A stretch of DNA of 64,000 nt from JAUIET01 sp045106985. Lineage in GTDB: Bacteria > Pseudomonadota > Gammaproteobacteria > Pseudomonadales > JAUIET01. The notes under the pieces were generated by a model that did not search any database, had not been told where the DNA came from, and saw only the letters and a program-made list of their open reading frames with translations. The position numbers and the translations under genes are program-made. Of the stretch, positions 45,937-54,236 are shown one piece after another (the first letter of the stretch is position 1; each line of letters starts with the position of its first letter). The stretch is from assembly GCA_045106985.1 (NCBI GenBank), contig JBGCFQ010000011.1, positions 310,001 through 374,000 of the forward strand. The letters run 5' to 3'.

Positions 45937-46449
45937 CTATTCCAGCCGACCTTTGCCGCGCTTCGCTTTACCCAGCTTTTCCCTGTTGCCTTTCAGCAAG
46001 TCTACGGTTTCTTGATCGATGGGATGAAAAAGACCAAGGCCGCAGCTAGCACCTCGCATAAAGCGGCCGCCAGTTTCGTTTAGAACCGTTACCTGGTCCA
46101 GATTACACAGCTGGTTAAAACGAGTTTCAAACATGATGGTATCGCGTTTGCTTAGACCCAAACAACGAAAGCGCAGGCGATTAATGAAAATGTCATCTCC
46201 CCGCATATGAAAAACAATCGTTTGATTGCCAAGAACCTCGCTGCGGTCCAAGCGACGTAAGTTAATACAGCGTTCCGCGGTATCGCTATCAACAAAATCT
46301 TCTAGCAGTTCGGCCTCACTAATGGGAGGTTCGTTCAGCGTAGGTTCAGCGTCGTCTTGGGCATGAAGAGCCGCGGCCCCGAGGATAAATGGGAGTAAAA
46401 CGATCGGGCTACGAAATAGCATCCGGAAGAACCGGCAAAAGATTTCCAT
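45937..46449 (-). CDS. Small exported protein, DUF6491-like
   Basis: The 170-residue product has a signal peptide (SPIVLLPFILGAAALHA, cleavage near HAQ). The mature part has CINLRRLDRSEVLGNQTIVF, then RLRFRCLGLS, NQLCNLDQVTVL and GASCGLGLF, a four-cysteine pattern like that of small exported DUF6491-type proteins. I recognise the pattern but know no function. The C-terminus is basic (GKAKRGKGRLE). It is divergent from the Rieske oxygenase gene across a 168-base region with repeated motifs. Confidence 0.7.
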   Translation of the reverse strand: MEIFCRFFRMLFRSPIVLLPFILGAAALHAQDDAEPTLNEPPISEAELLEDFVDSDTAERCINLRRLDRSEVLGNQTIVFHMRGDDIFINRLRFRCLGLSKRDTIMFETRFNQLCNLDQVTVLNETGGRFMRGASCGLGLFHPIDQETVDLLKGNREKLGKAKRGKGRLE

Positions 46450-46465
46450 CGATAAAAATTGTATC

Positions 46466-46504
46466 AGTAATTCCTACGTCTTACTAATCAGTAACGCGAT
46501 TACT
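46466..46504. repeat. Alternating AGTAA/TTACT motifs (candidate operator)
   Basis: AGTAA (46466-46470), TTACT (46481-46485), AGTAA (46490-46494) and TTACT (46500-46504) form overlapping inverted and direct repeats, including the perfect inverted repeat TTACT-AATC-AGTAA. They lie in the divergent region upstream of the Rieske oxygenase gene and next to a TAATAT that may be its -10. A dimeric regulator could bind here; this is inference. Confidence 0.45.
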
Positions 46505-46617
46505 TGCTAATATAGCTACATTACATCGGCTTTGTGTTCGCGTAGGCACACTTAGAAGGTAAAATTACATTACCGCCAAAAAACCATCCAATCACTTTCT
46601 TTTGGGGAGAACACACA

Positions 46618-47715
46618 ATGGCTAAGGCTGAAGATTATAAGCTGGGTCCAGCTACCTACCCACGCGGTTGGTTTATAGTTGCAGAAAGTACTGAGCTTGC
46701 CAATGGCCCCCTCGCAGTGCGTTTTTTTGGAGAAGACTTTGCGCTTTATCGAGGAGAGTCGGGCAAACCTGTAATGCTAGACGCGTACTGCGCGCACATG
46801 GGCACACATATAGCGGCTAGTAAAAGCGCAATGATTGTGCAAACGGGAAAACAAATCGAAGGTGATTCCATTCGTTGCCCTTACCACGGCTGGCGCTATG
46901 GGTCAGACGGTAAAGTAGACGATATTCCTTACCATGAGGGCGCCTGCCCAAAATCGGCCGCCATTAAGTCGTATGAAGTACGCGACGTTATGGGATGCGT
47001 AATGATGTGGTTCGATCCTGAAGGTGGTGAACCAGAGTATGAACCTCCCTTTTTAAAGGAGTGGGACGATCCACAGTGGATGCGCTGGGAACTGGATCAT
47101 CTTGGCGAAATTAAGCTACACGGCCAGGAAATTCTGGACAACATGGCCGACGCGCAACATCTTGGGCCAACCCACGGTGCACCCTGCGAATATTTCGAAA
47201 ACGATTTTCGCGGGCACATCTATATACAAAGACAAGGCGGCTTTCATCACGGCTATGGCTGCATGCTAACGAGCACCACCTGGTATACAGGACCCGGTAT
47301 TCTGCTCTCTAAGCAAGATTTTGGCGGCGCACAGACCTTTGAGTTAATAGCTAATACGCCCATCGAAGATGGCGTTTCGAAAGTATGGCACGCTGCATTG
47401 GCGAAAGCTGCCAATGAAACCCCAACCGCTGAAGACCTAGAGATGGCAAAGCAAGTACAAGCTGGAGCGCTGGAAGCATTTGCTGCCGATTTTGACGTAT
47501 GGCGTCATAAACGATCCGCTGTGCGTATTATTCAAATGCCCAATGACGGTCCCTTCAACAAAGGGCGTAAGTGGTATCAGCAATTTTATGCAGAGCGATC
47601 ACTTGCTAGTAAATACCATACTGATATAGACGGCACCTACCATATAGCAACTCTAGGGAAACCTCCTGAAGAGGAAACCAGCAAGCTGGAAGTTGGCATA
47701 CAATGGAATTCCTAA
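46618..47715 (+). CDS. Rieske non-haem iron oxygenase (KshA-like)
   Basis: The 365-residue protein has an N-terminal Rieske [2Fe-2S] domain with C58-x-H60 (YCAHMGTH) and C87-x2-H90 (CPYHGWRYG), and a catalytic domain with the iron-binding His181 and His186 in DAQHLGPTHG. This matches the oxygenase component of ring-hydroxylating enzymes, closest in layout to 3-ketosteroid 9-alpha-hydroxylase KshA. A GGGGAG is well placed before the ATG. No reductase gene is next to it, so electron partners are elsewhere. The substrate (steroid, terpenoid or other) is unproved. Confidence 0.85.
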   Translation: MAKAEDYKLGPATYPRGWFIVAESTELANGPLAVRFFGEDFALYRGESGKPVMLDAYCAHMGTHIAASKSAMIVQTGKQIEGDSIRCPYHGWRYGSDGKVDDIPYHEGACPKSAAIKSYEVRDVMGCVMMWFDPEGGEPEYEPPFLKEWDDPQWMRWELDHLGEIKLHGQEILDNMADAQHLGPTHGAPCEYFENDFRGHIYIQRQGGFHHGYGCMLTSTTWYTGPGILLSKQDFGGAQTFELIANTPIEDGVSKVWHAALAKAANETPTAEDLEMAKQVQAGALEAFAADFDVWRHKRSAVRIIQMPNDGPFNKGRKWYQQFYAERSLASKYHTDIDGTYHIATLGKPPEEETSKLEVGIQWNS

Positions 47716-47742
47716 GCTAGCCAGTCGCGGCTCTTACTCTTC

Positions 47743-47775
47743 GCATTAAGGCGTGATTTTATTAGCCCTTAATGC
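47743..47775. terminator. Hairpin between convergent genes
   Basis: GCATTAAGG (47743-47751) and CCTTAATGC (47767-47775) are perfect inverted repeats with a 15-base loop, located between the convergent Rieske gene and the PII-like gene. There is no strong T tract, so it is only a possible bidirectional terminator. Confidence 0.35.
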
Positions 47776-47781
47776 AACGTT

Positions 47782-49059
47782 TCAGCTGGAGCTGGCGGCC
47801 TTGGCAGCTACTGTTGTTGCGTCGCCTGCGACATCCTGAAGCTGACTTGCAACGGAATCTAGCAGTGCTTGCTGCCGGAAGTTTCGATGGCCTGGCACAT
47901 AGCTAGCCACTAAAGGAACCGGCTGCTGAAACAAGCATAAATCGCAAAGGTCAGCTTCTTCTGCAAGCCGTCGAACGGTTGCCGAAATCTCAGCAGCTTC
48001 ACTTTCAGCCTTAACCGCACGTAACATAGCGTACTCTTTATTGATTTTTGCGCCAGCGAATTCGCAACCGGTTTCGTTGGCTGCAAATCGAGCATAGTTG
48101 ATTTGCATGCCAGTAGCGCCGGCCTCCAACATCATCTCAATCAATTGATCAACGTCGTCTCTATCGACCACTGCACAAATACTCGATTTATTCTCGCGGT
48201 AACTCTGTCGCGACTTTTTTTCTCGCACGGACTGTGAACGGTTGTTTTCAGAAGAGTTGTAAATACTCTGGTCGCGCCAATGAGTATGCCCTGAAAGGGT
48301 ATCAATAGCGTTGATGACTTGCTGCATATTCGCATCGTAAATCTTGGCGCCAGCGCGGCTAGGCAAATTGAACATACCTCGCTCGTGCGGAAGCATGAAC
48401 ATATACCCTCGTCCTGGTAAATGTATATCTGCTGCAGATGCCATCGCCGAAAACACGTCCTTAGAGGCCGCTTCATCAACCAGTACGGTCAGTATTTCTT
48501 TGCCGTTCTGTTTGGTTATTCGCAGCCAACCCAAGTGATCACGCAAGCCTCGGCCCTCGCCATAAAATACAACGGGACCATGAGCTCCTGCGTCAATGGC
48601 GGCCTTGCTTACAGCCCGTGTTTGATCGCTCTCAACAACACAATGAATCAAGCAAAGATCGTGCTTAAGATCCAACAAACAAGGATGGTCTTCGCTCGAT
48701 AAATCTGGCAGCGCATCTGCAGGCCAGTCATGAAAACCAGAGCCGGCCCAGAAGTCCTCGCACGGGCTGGCGAATACTGCACCTGCGCCCTGTAAATGCA
48801 ACTTCCCTTTTTCGATCACTATTGCCAATGCGGCGTCTAACTGAGCTGTGGGGATTAGCATTTGCAGCATTACTTTGCCCGGACTGATAGTGGGCAGCAT
48901 CTGTTTATACCAGACATCCTGCAGTAAGGTGCCTCGCGCGTTCCAAATCAAAGCACTAGTGCCTGGTGCCGCAATTAGTGATTCGATAACGGTATTTGCG
49001 TACTGTTGTGGCAATATCGCCGTCAGGCTGGACAAGCCCTTGTCTGTATGTGATTTCAT
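47782..49059 (-). CDS. Tandem PII-like protein paired with DUF1538 membrane protein
   Basis: I read three beta-alpha-beta-beta-alpha-beta modules in this 425-residue protein: about residues 10-100, 130-225 and 290-390. Each has a PII-like arrangement with a short loop, for example LIWNARGTLL, VVFYGEGRGLRDHLG and GRGYMFMLP. Canonical PII signal proteins are about 112 residues and form trimers; three modules in one chain could fold as a pseudo-trimer. A hydrophilic Ser/Arg/Lys linker (about 262-292) precedes module 3. It overlaps the DUF1538 gene by ATGA (49056-49059), so both are made together. Likely role: sensor that gates the membrane protein (inference). Confidence 0.72.
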   Translation of the reverse strand: MKSHTDKGLSSLTAILPQQYANTVIESLIAAPGTSALIWNARGTLLQDVWYKQMLPTISPGKVMLQMLIPTAQLDAALAIVIEKGKLHLQGAGAVFASPCEDFWAGSGFHDWPADALPDLSSEDHPCLLDLKHDLCLIHCVVESDQTRAVSKAAIDAGAHGPVVFYGEGRGLRDHLGWLRITKQNGKEILTVLVDEAASKDVFSAMASAADIHLPGRGYMFMLPHERGMFNLPSRAGAKIYDANMQQVINAIDTLSGHTHWRDQSIYNSSENNRSQSVREKKSRQSYRENKSSICAVVDRDDVDQLIEMMLEAGATGMQINYARFAANETGCEFAGAKINKEYAMLRAVKAESEAAEISATVRRLAEEADLCDLCLFQQPVPLVASYVPGHRNFRQQALLDSVASQLQDVAGDATTVAAKAASSS

Positions 49060-50981
49060 CGCGGCACCACTGTTGTATCGTTAAACTCAAGTTCGACCGC
49101 TACCGCCGGCTCAGTCGCTGGCAGTTCGTTGCTGTCTTTGGTAAGAAGTCCTACCGCAAGAACAGTCAGGATTGGTCCCACTGAAGCCAAGGCCAGAATA
49201 CCAAAACCATCGCTAACGCCCGGTATATTGCCGCCAATCCCTAAACCCATCGCCAAAACCAATGGCACCGTAATAGGTCCTGTGGTCACGCCCGCGCTGT
49301 CCCAACCAAAATTAACAAAGTCTTCTGGCGATAACCAAGTGAGAACAAGAACAACCAAATACGGCGGTACAAGTAGCCAAATAAGAGGTAGGTTGTAGGC
49401 GATCTTACAAATTCCAGCAGCGATACCGAAACCTACGCCAACAGCTACGCATTGCATCAACAGCTTCTTTCTAAATGCTCCAACAGTAATTTTTTCTACG
49501 GTATCACCCAGAGCATTCAATGCAGGTTCAGCCAGCGTAGCGCCGTAACCTAGGAAGAAGGCAAACACTATAGCTACCAACTTACCTGCATGCCCGGTTC
49601 CGAATAAGGGGCCCTCCGCGTACTGCATTCCCCATGGCGTAACCTCAGCAAAACTAGCCGGAACATTGCCTCCCAGCTGGCTGCCTAATGGTGTTAGACC
49701 CAAAGCGATACCAAGACCAAAAAGCGCCATTCCAATCACAGCAAACAATATTCCAACACGCATTTCTTCTGCACGTTGCGTGGCTTGTTTTAGCAAGAAT
49801 CGCTGCACGAAAAGCAGAAACAAACATAATGGAATGATTGCTCGAACAGCCTCCATTAATGACGTTTTGGCTTGTGCTACAAGCGACATTTCTGTATCCC
49901 AAGATTCACTGCTCAAGGCATGAAATTCATTATCAGCCTTCTTTACAATCCTAATTTCTGGGCTAAGCAATACGATCTTTCCATCAACCAACTCAGAGTT
50001 GTTATTGCTATAGCGAATCTCATGATTATCAGGAAGCACCCCTGTTTGTTGATAGAGACGATAATCTGCGGCACTAATTTCCGCATCCGGCTTGCGCTCT
50101 AGCAGAGTCTTTGGAGCGTCCGTTGCGACTGTCTCAATTTGCATCTCACCTTTATAATTCGCTCCGCCGTAGTAGTCTTCCGCCATAAAGTGATAAAGAG
50201 AAAGCAGCAGTACAGCCAAGATAGGGAACAGTGATGCCAAAGTAACAATACCAAAACCCGCGTTGTTATCAGAGCCGGTATTAACAACTCGGCAAACACC
50301 AATACCCAATGCTAGTACTAGGGGAACCGTCACTGGACCAGTAGTCACTGCGCCGCAGTCCCAAGCTAAGCCCAATATGTCATTTAGCAATGTGGTTTGA
50401 CTAAAGAAAAGCGACAGTGTCAGAAGTGTGCCCACGATAGGAATTGCGAGCAGCTTGAGAGACCAGCCGTAAAAGAAGCGCAAGACGCCAAGTAACACGG
50501 CACACCCCACTCCAACACCCACTGAGCTCACTAACTGGCCTGAAAAATCGTTTAGTAGGCTATAGAGTAAAGGCGCTGCGTCGGGCTTAACGCCTGCGCC
50601 AGCAGACTTTAGTACGGCGATAGCGGGTTCGGCAAAAGTAGCGCCAATTCCGAGCACGAATGCAAAGCTAAGTATCAATAACATGTTGCCAGTTCGCGGC
50701 AACACTACCCCAATAGCTTCACCCAAGGGCATCAACCCTATTCTCAAGCCCTCCATAAAGAACATCAAGCCCACTGCAACGACTGCAATACCAACGGCAA
50801 TCATTCCTGCGAATACGATGGGCAGCTCAAGGACAAGAAGTTGGAATAAGTTTAGGTAAGCAACGATAAACCAGATGCCTTTTACCTGATCGAGCAGGTT
50901 GCGTTTACCATAAGGCCACAGCAGCCGGAAAGTATCTCTCCAGCCAAGGTTAAGCCTTGTTACTGTATGTGCGGATTTCAT
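49056..50981 (-). CDS. DUF1538 membrane protein with two homologous halves
   Basis: From the ATG at 50981 the product has 641 residues (a TTG reading to 51014 is longer but lacks support). Two related halves each contain GATxAEPA (about 113-120 and 480-487) and D-x-G-VTTGP-x-TVPLVLA (about 208-224 and 561-577), with many hydrophobic segments, the DUF1538 pattern. A hydrophilic domain of roughly 110 residues lies between the halves. Internal pseudo-symmetry, glycine-rich helices and coupling to a PII-like gene suggest a transporter or channel; the substrate is unknown. Confidence 0.82.
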   Translation of the reverse strand: MKSAHTVTRLNLGWRDTFRLLWPYGKRNLLDQVKGIWFIVAYLNLFQLLVLELPIVFAGMIAVGIAVVAVGLMFFMEGLRIGLMPLGEAIGVVLPRTGNMLLILSFAFVLGIGATFAEPAIAVLKSAGAGVKPDAAPLLYSLLNDFSGQLVSSVGVGVGCAVLLGVLRFFYGWSLKLLAIPIVGTLLTLSLFFSQTTLLNDILGLAWDCGAVTTGPVTVPLVLALGIGVCRVVNTGSDNNAGFGIVTLASLFPILAVLLLSLYHFMAEDYYGGANYKGEMQIETVATDAPKTLLERKPDAEISAADYRLYQQTGVLPDNHEIRYSNNNSELVDGKIVLLSPEIRIVKKADNEFHALSSESWDTEMSLVAQAKTSLMEAVRAIIPLCLFLLFVQRFLLKQATQRAEEMRVGILFAVIGMALFGLGIALGLTPLGSQLGGNVPASFAEVTPWGMQYAEGPLFGTGHAGKLVAIVFAFFLGYGATLAEPALNALGDTVEKITVGAFRKKLLMQCVAVGVGFGIAAGICKIAYNLPLIWLLVPPYLVVLVLTWLSPEDFVNFGWDSAGVTTGPITVPLVLAMGLGIGGNIPGVSDGFGILALASVGPILTVLAVGLLTKDSNELPATEPAVAVELEFNDTTVVPR

Positions 50982-51043
50982 ATCTCGGCAGTCCTTTGCG
51001 GGCCCCTGGCCCAAGCCCTACCGGATATAGCGGCGAGTTTTGC

Positions 51044-53032
51044 CTATTCTTTAGCTCTTTGCAGGTAATTAAGGCGATTCATTAACAAACCGTGACCATG
51101 CCGAGGCAAAAACCGAATACCATTTAGATAATCGTTAGCTAACTCAGAACTATTGGCTAGCTCATTCTCGGTGGTGCCTACCACGTAGCTTACTTCGGCA
51201 TTTCCTATTAGTCGCGACGCTTCATGATAAGCATCCAGAGCCTGCACGCGTCTCTCTTGCATCATAAGCTCGGCTTTTGCAAAGAAAAGAGCGTATTTTT
51301 CGTCAAACATCTCAGCGATATTGTGCAGGTATGTTGCTTGCGACTTGTCGAGAGCATCTACGCTTGCACTTGCTTTCATCGTCTTAAACTTTTCAGCAAG
51401 AACGCTTGCGTTCGAGCGGTGCCCCAGTAACTCTTCGCCTTTCAGTGCCAGCAATCCATCCATTTGGGTTACTAGAGATAGCGCCTCTCTTTTAACAACA
51501 CGCAACTCTTGCAGTTGCAATAATTGCTTTTTGCGATTTAATTTAACAATTGAAGCCCGGTCGGCCAACTGCCTCTTCAATTCGCGCCTCTCAGCAGAGC
51601 GTAACAAGCCAATCTTTTTCCACCTACTCTGTACCCCTAGCATGGCCTCTAAAGAAGCAGACGAGGCTTTTTGTCGCCCAAGGCTCGACATCAACTCAAC
51701 CAATTTTTGCCCTTCCTGCGCATTACGGTCGTACTCTCGCTGTAAAAGCTCATCAATGTTTCGATAGCTGGTTTCAAACAGTTGCTTAACAGGCCGTGTT
51801 TTCTCTCTTTCAGTCGGCGCGTGCGTCTTCCACTGTTTCTTAACAACACGCAGAGTCGACTCTACACTTTTCCAGTCGACGTCTTTCCAGTCGGTTTCAG
51901 CATAGAAATCTCTCAGCGACGTAGCCAGATCAGAACGCTTACTAAGGTTTTCGGCTAGCTTTTTTGCAACCGCCGTGAAGTATTTTTTACTTGGGCCGTA
52001 CGCCTGCTCACCAATCTGAGCAAATCGTTGCGACAATTGCTTTGAGTAACTGCTGTCGGCTCTGTCCATTAGCATCCACTGCTGTCGCAAGGCCCTAACT
52101 CTTTTTGCCCGCTCTCTTGGGTCGAGCTTTGTACGAGTCAACTCTTCCATCTTATCCAGCAAGACTTCTTTGCGGGCATTAATGGTAGGTGCACTAGATA
52201 AGGCAACCAAAGCCGGATCCAACTGCCCAGCTGCGTTCTTGTCGACGTCGCTGTGTGCCGCTAACTGGTCCGCAAGTACAGGGCCAGGGATTTGCATACG
52301 GAGTGCCTTGTAGGCGGCTATAACCGCCGTTGGAACTTCATCGTCATTTAACAAAGTCGCAGCTTCCAGCCGCTTACTAAGCTCTGCAATAAGAAACAGC
52401 TGCCGTTCTGCCCCGGCTTCTGCACAGGTTTGCAAGTGCTGCTTGAAAGAACCGTGGCGCTGTGTGTGATCAAGGTGCTCACGAATCTGCTCGCCGAGCT
52501 CCGCAAACAATGAAGCGTCTTGCGGGTAAATTGTGCGCTTACTTTTTAACAACGCCCAAAATTTCTGTTGATCGTCAAGCGTGGTTTGAATTTCTACTCT
52601 AAGGTCGTCGGAATAATTTCGGCCCGCAAACAACCCTATCAATAATTGCTTTCTCGATGTGATCAATTCCTGAATAGAAGAAAGCGCTTGCAGACGAACC
52701 TTACGTCCTGCGGGCGTTACGCGTCGATGCGGGGCCAGCGGCAGCGGCGTTACGTTTGCATTTGCGTCATCAGTTTTCGCCAAAGGCAATTTGGCGCTAG
52801 CTAACGGCGCTTTGCTTTTCACCGTAGCTTGTTGAATTTTCGGTTCAGACATTGCTTCATTTGATTGGGCGCCTGAGTTTCCGAGTTGCCTTTCTATCGC
52901 AGTCGCTCTGCGGGGTTTAAGAGTAGGGATATCAGCATTCTGCGGGCGCGGGGGTTGCGCTTGCTTGCGCCTCTCCGGAGTGTAAGCTGCACTCGCTTGT
53001 TTGCGCCGATCTTGAGTGTGCGTCGAACTCAT
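51044..53032 (-). CDS. DUF349-containing coiled-coil protein
   Basis: The ATG at 53032 (AAGGG seven bases upstream) gives 662 residues; the longer reading to 53137 adds sequence without support. The first 150 residues are Pro/Ala/Lys-rich and probably disordered (RRKQASAAYTPERRKQ repeated). The rest is mostly long charged helices. DUF349-like units are visible, for example TDWKDVDWKSVESTLRVVKK followed by QWKTHAPTEREK near residue 375, and ALRQQWMLMDRADSSYSKQL near 320. DUF349 proteins have no firm function; I assign none. It lies 30 bases before the DUF1538 gene on the same strand. Confidence 0.75.
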   Translation of the reverse strand: MSSTHTQDRRKQASAAYTPERRKQAQPPRPQNADIPTLKPRRATAIERQLGNSGAQSNEAMSEPKIQQATVKSKAPLASAKLPLAKTDDANANVTPLPLAPHRRVTPAGRKVRLQALSSIQELITSRKQLLIGLFAGRNYSDDLRVEIQTTLDDQQKFWALLKSKRTIYPQDASLFAELGEQIREHLDHTQRHGSFKQHLQTCAEAGAERQLFLIAELSKRLEAATLLNDDEVPTAVIAAYKALRMQIPGPVLADQLAAHSDVDKNAAGQLDPALVALSSAPTINARKEVLLDKMEELTRTKLDPRERAKRVRALRQQWMLMDRADSSYSKQLSQRFAQIGEQAYGPSKKYFTAVAKKLAENLSKRSDLATSLRDFYAETDWKDVDWKSVESTLRVVKKQWKTHAPTEREKTRPVKQLFETSYRNIDELLQREYDRNAQEGQKLVELMSSLGRQKASSASLEAMLGVQSRWKKIGLLRSAERRELKRQLADRASIVKLNRKKQLLQLQELRVVKREALSLVTQMDGLLALKGEELLGHRSNASVLAEKFKTMKASASVDALDKSQATYLHNIAEMFDEKYALFFAKAELMMQERRVQALDAYHEASRLIGNAEVSYVVGTTENELANSSELANDYLNGIRFLPRHGHGLLMNRLNYLQRAKE

Positions 53033-53039
53033 CGCTCTA

Positions 53040-53044
53040 CCCTT
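53040..53044 (-). promoter_or_regulatory. Ribosome-binding site that fixes the DUF349 gene start
   Basis: AAGGG on the minus strand seven bases before the ATG at 53032. It favours the 662-residue product over the 697-residue reading. Confidence 0.6.
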
Positions 53045-53237
53045 GTTAACCAAAAAAAAGTTAGTCAGATAAAACCCGCTAATAGACTGCCTGCTAGCGA
53101 ATTCACACACACAATGTACCGCCTGGTAGCTGATCAAACAATAAGCAGCAAATAAATTTCGATGAATGGAGGGTAGCCAACCGCTGGACGGCTAGCTTGT
53201 ACCGCTTGTCAGTGAAGAGAATCGCAAAGTTATGAAA

Positions 53238-54212
53238 TCAATAGATTTCTTTCAAAAACTGCAGCAATTTCGCATTAACAGCAGGCGAGTTTTCTAGCTG
53301 TACCAAATGCCCTGCATTAGCAATCATTTCTACCCGCAACAAGTTTGGAAATTGAGCACGCATTAGTGATATTGGGTCATCGCCATGGAAATGTTCGAGG
53401 TCAACATCGTATTCACTACCAATAAAAAAAGCGGGCACCGGACTATGTACGCCTTCCAGCGCCTTGCGATGCTGCCATTTTAAATCCATAGAGCGATACC
53501 AATTTAGCCCACCAGTAAATCCAGACTCTGAGTAAGCCTTTACATACTCTTCAAAGTCCTCCACGGATAACCAATTCCAAGGCAATTGAGGGGCTTCAGG
53601 TAAGGCTTCGAGATAGGTAATTCCAGCCGGTTTAGCCATCACCTCCCCAAAATCGTACGCACCACTGAGCGCATAAAACACTTTTTGGAGAAACGCTCGT
53701 GGCTCAGCATCTAAATCCTTATCAGCGGGGCCCACTGGTCGAAAATACTCTATATGCAGAAAATTATTCTTTGCCAGCTCAGCGTATTCGGTAAGCGGTG
53801 GCACATCAGGATTATGTGGCGCGGCAGGATTCTCCAGTCCGATAACGGCCGTAACCCGCTCAGGATGAAGCAAAGCAAGGTCATAAACCGCGAACGCGCC
53901 AAAATCCAGGCCGCCAAATACTGCCTCTCGCAGGCAAAGGTGGTCTAGCAGACCAATCAAATCAGCGGTAATGCTGTCCACACCATAGCTTGAGGCATTC
54001 GCCGGCGCCTCTGTTTGCCCCATTCCGCGCATGTCTGGCGCTATTACTCTGTAGCCAGCAGCAGACAAAGCGTCCATCTGCCTACTCCAGCTGTACCAAG
54101 TGTGCGGAAAACCATGACAGAGAATGACAGGCTGGCCTTGCCCCTGCTCTACAAAGTGCACTCCAATTCCATTGATTGTCGTGTGATGATGTTTTCGTTC
54201 TGCATCGATCAT
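53238..54212 (-). CDS. Epoxide-hydrolase-like alpha/beta hydrolase
   Basis: The 324-residue cytoplasmic protein has HGFP at 33-36 (oxyanion), the nucleophile in GGLDFGAF (Asp103), an acid near FFIGSEYDVDLE and the His in AGHLVQLENS near 305. An Asp nucleophile is typical of epoxide hydrolases and haloalkane dehalogenases. The cap region is Trp/Tyr-rich (LPWNWLSVEDFEEYV). It follows the DUF3604 gene by 24 bases and is probably co-transcribed with it and the MFS gene. The substrate is unknown. Confidence 0.87.
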   Translation of the reverse strand: MIDAERKHHHTTINGIGVHFVEQGQGQPVILCHGFPHTWYSWSRQMDALSAAGYRVIAPDMRGMGQTEAPANASSYGVDSITADLIGLLDHLCLREAVFGGLDFGAFAVYDLALLHPERVTAVIGLENPAAPHNPDVPPLTEYAELAKNNFLHIEYFRPVGPADKDLDAEPRAFLQKVFYALSGAYDFGEVMAKPAGITYLEALPEAPQLPWNWLSVEDFEEYVKAYSESGFTGGLNWYRSMDLKWQHRKALEGVHSPVPAFFIGSEYDVDLEHFHGDDPISLMRAQFPNLLRVEMIANAGHLVQLENSPAVNAKLLQFLKEIY

Positions 54213-54236
54213 AGGCGTTGCTTCATTGATATAGGA

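Noticed and set aside
51321..51767. 148-codon plus-strand reading
   Set aside because: Antisense to the DUF349 gene; no ribosome-binding site or domain.
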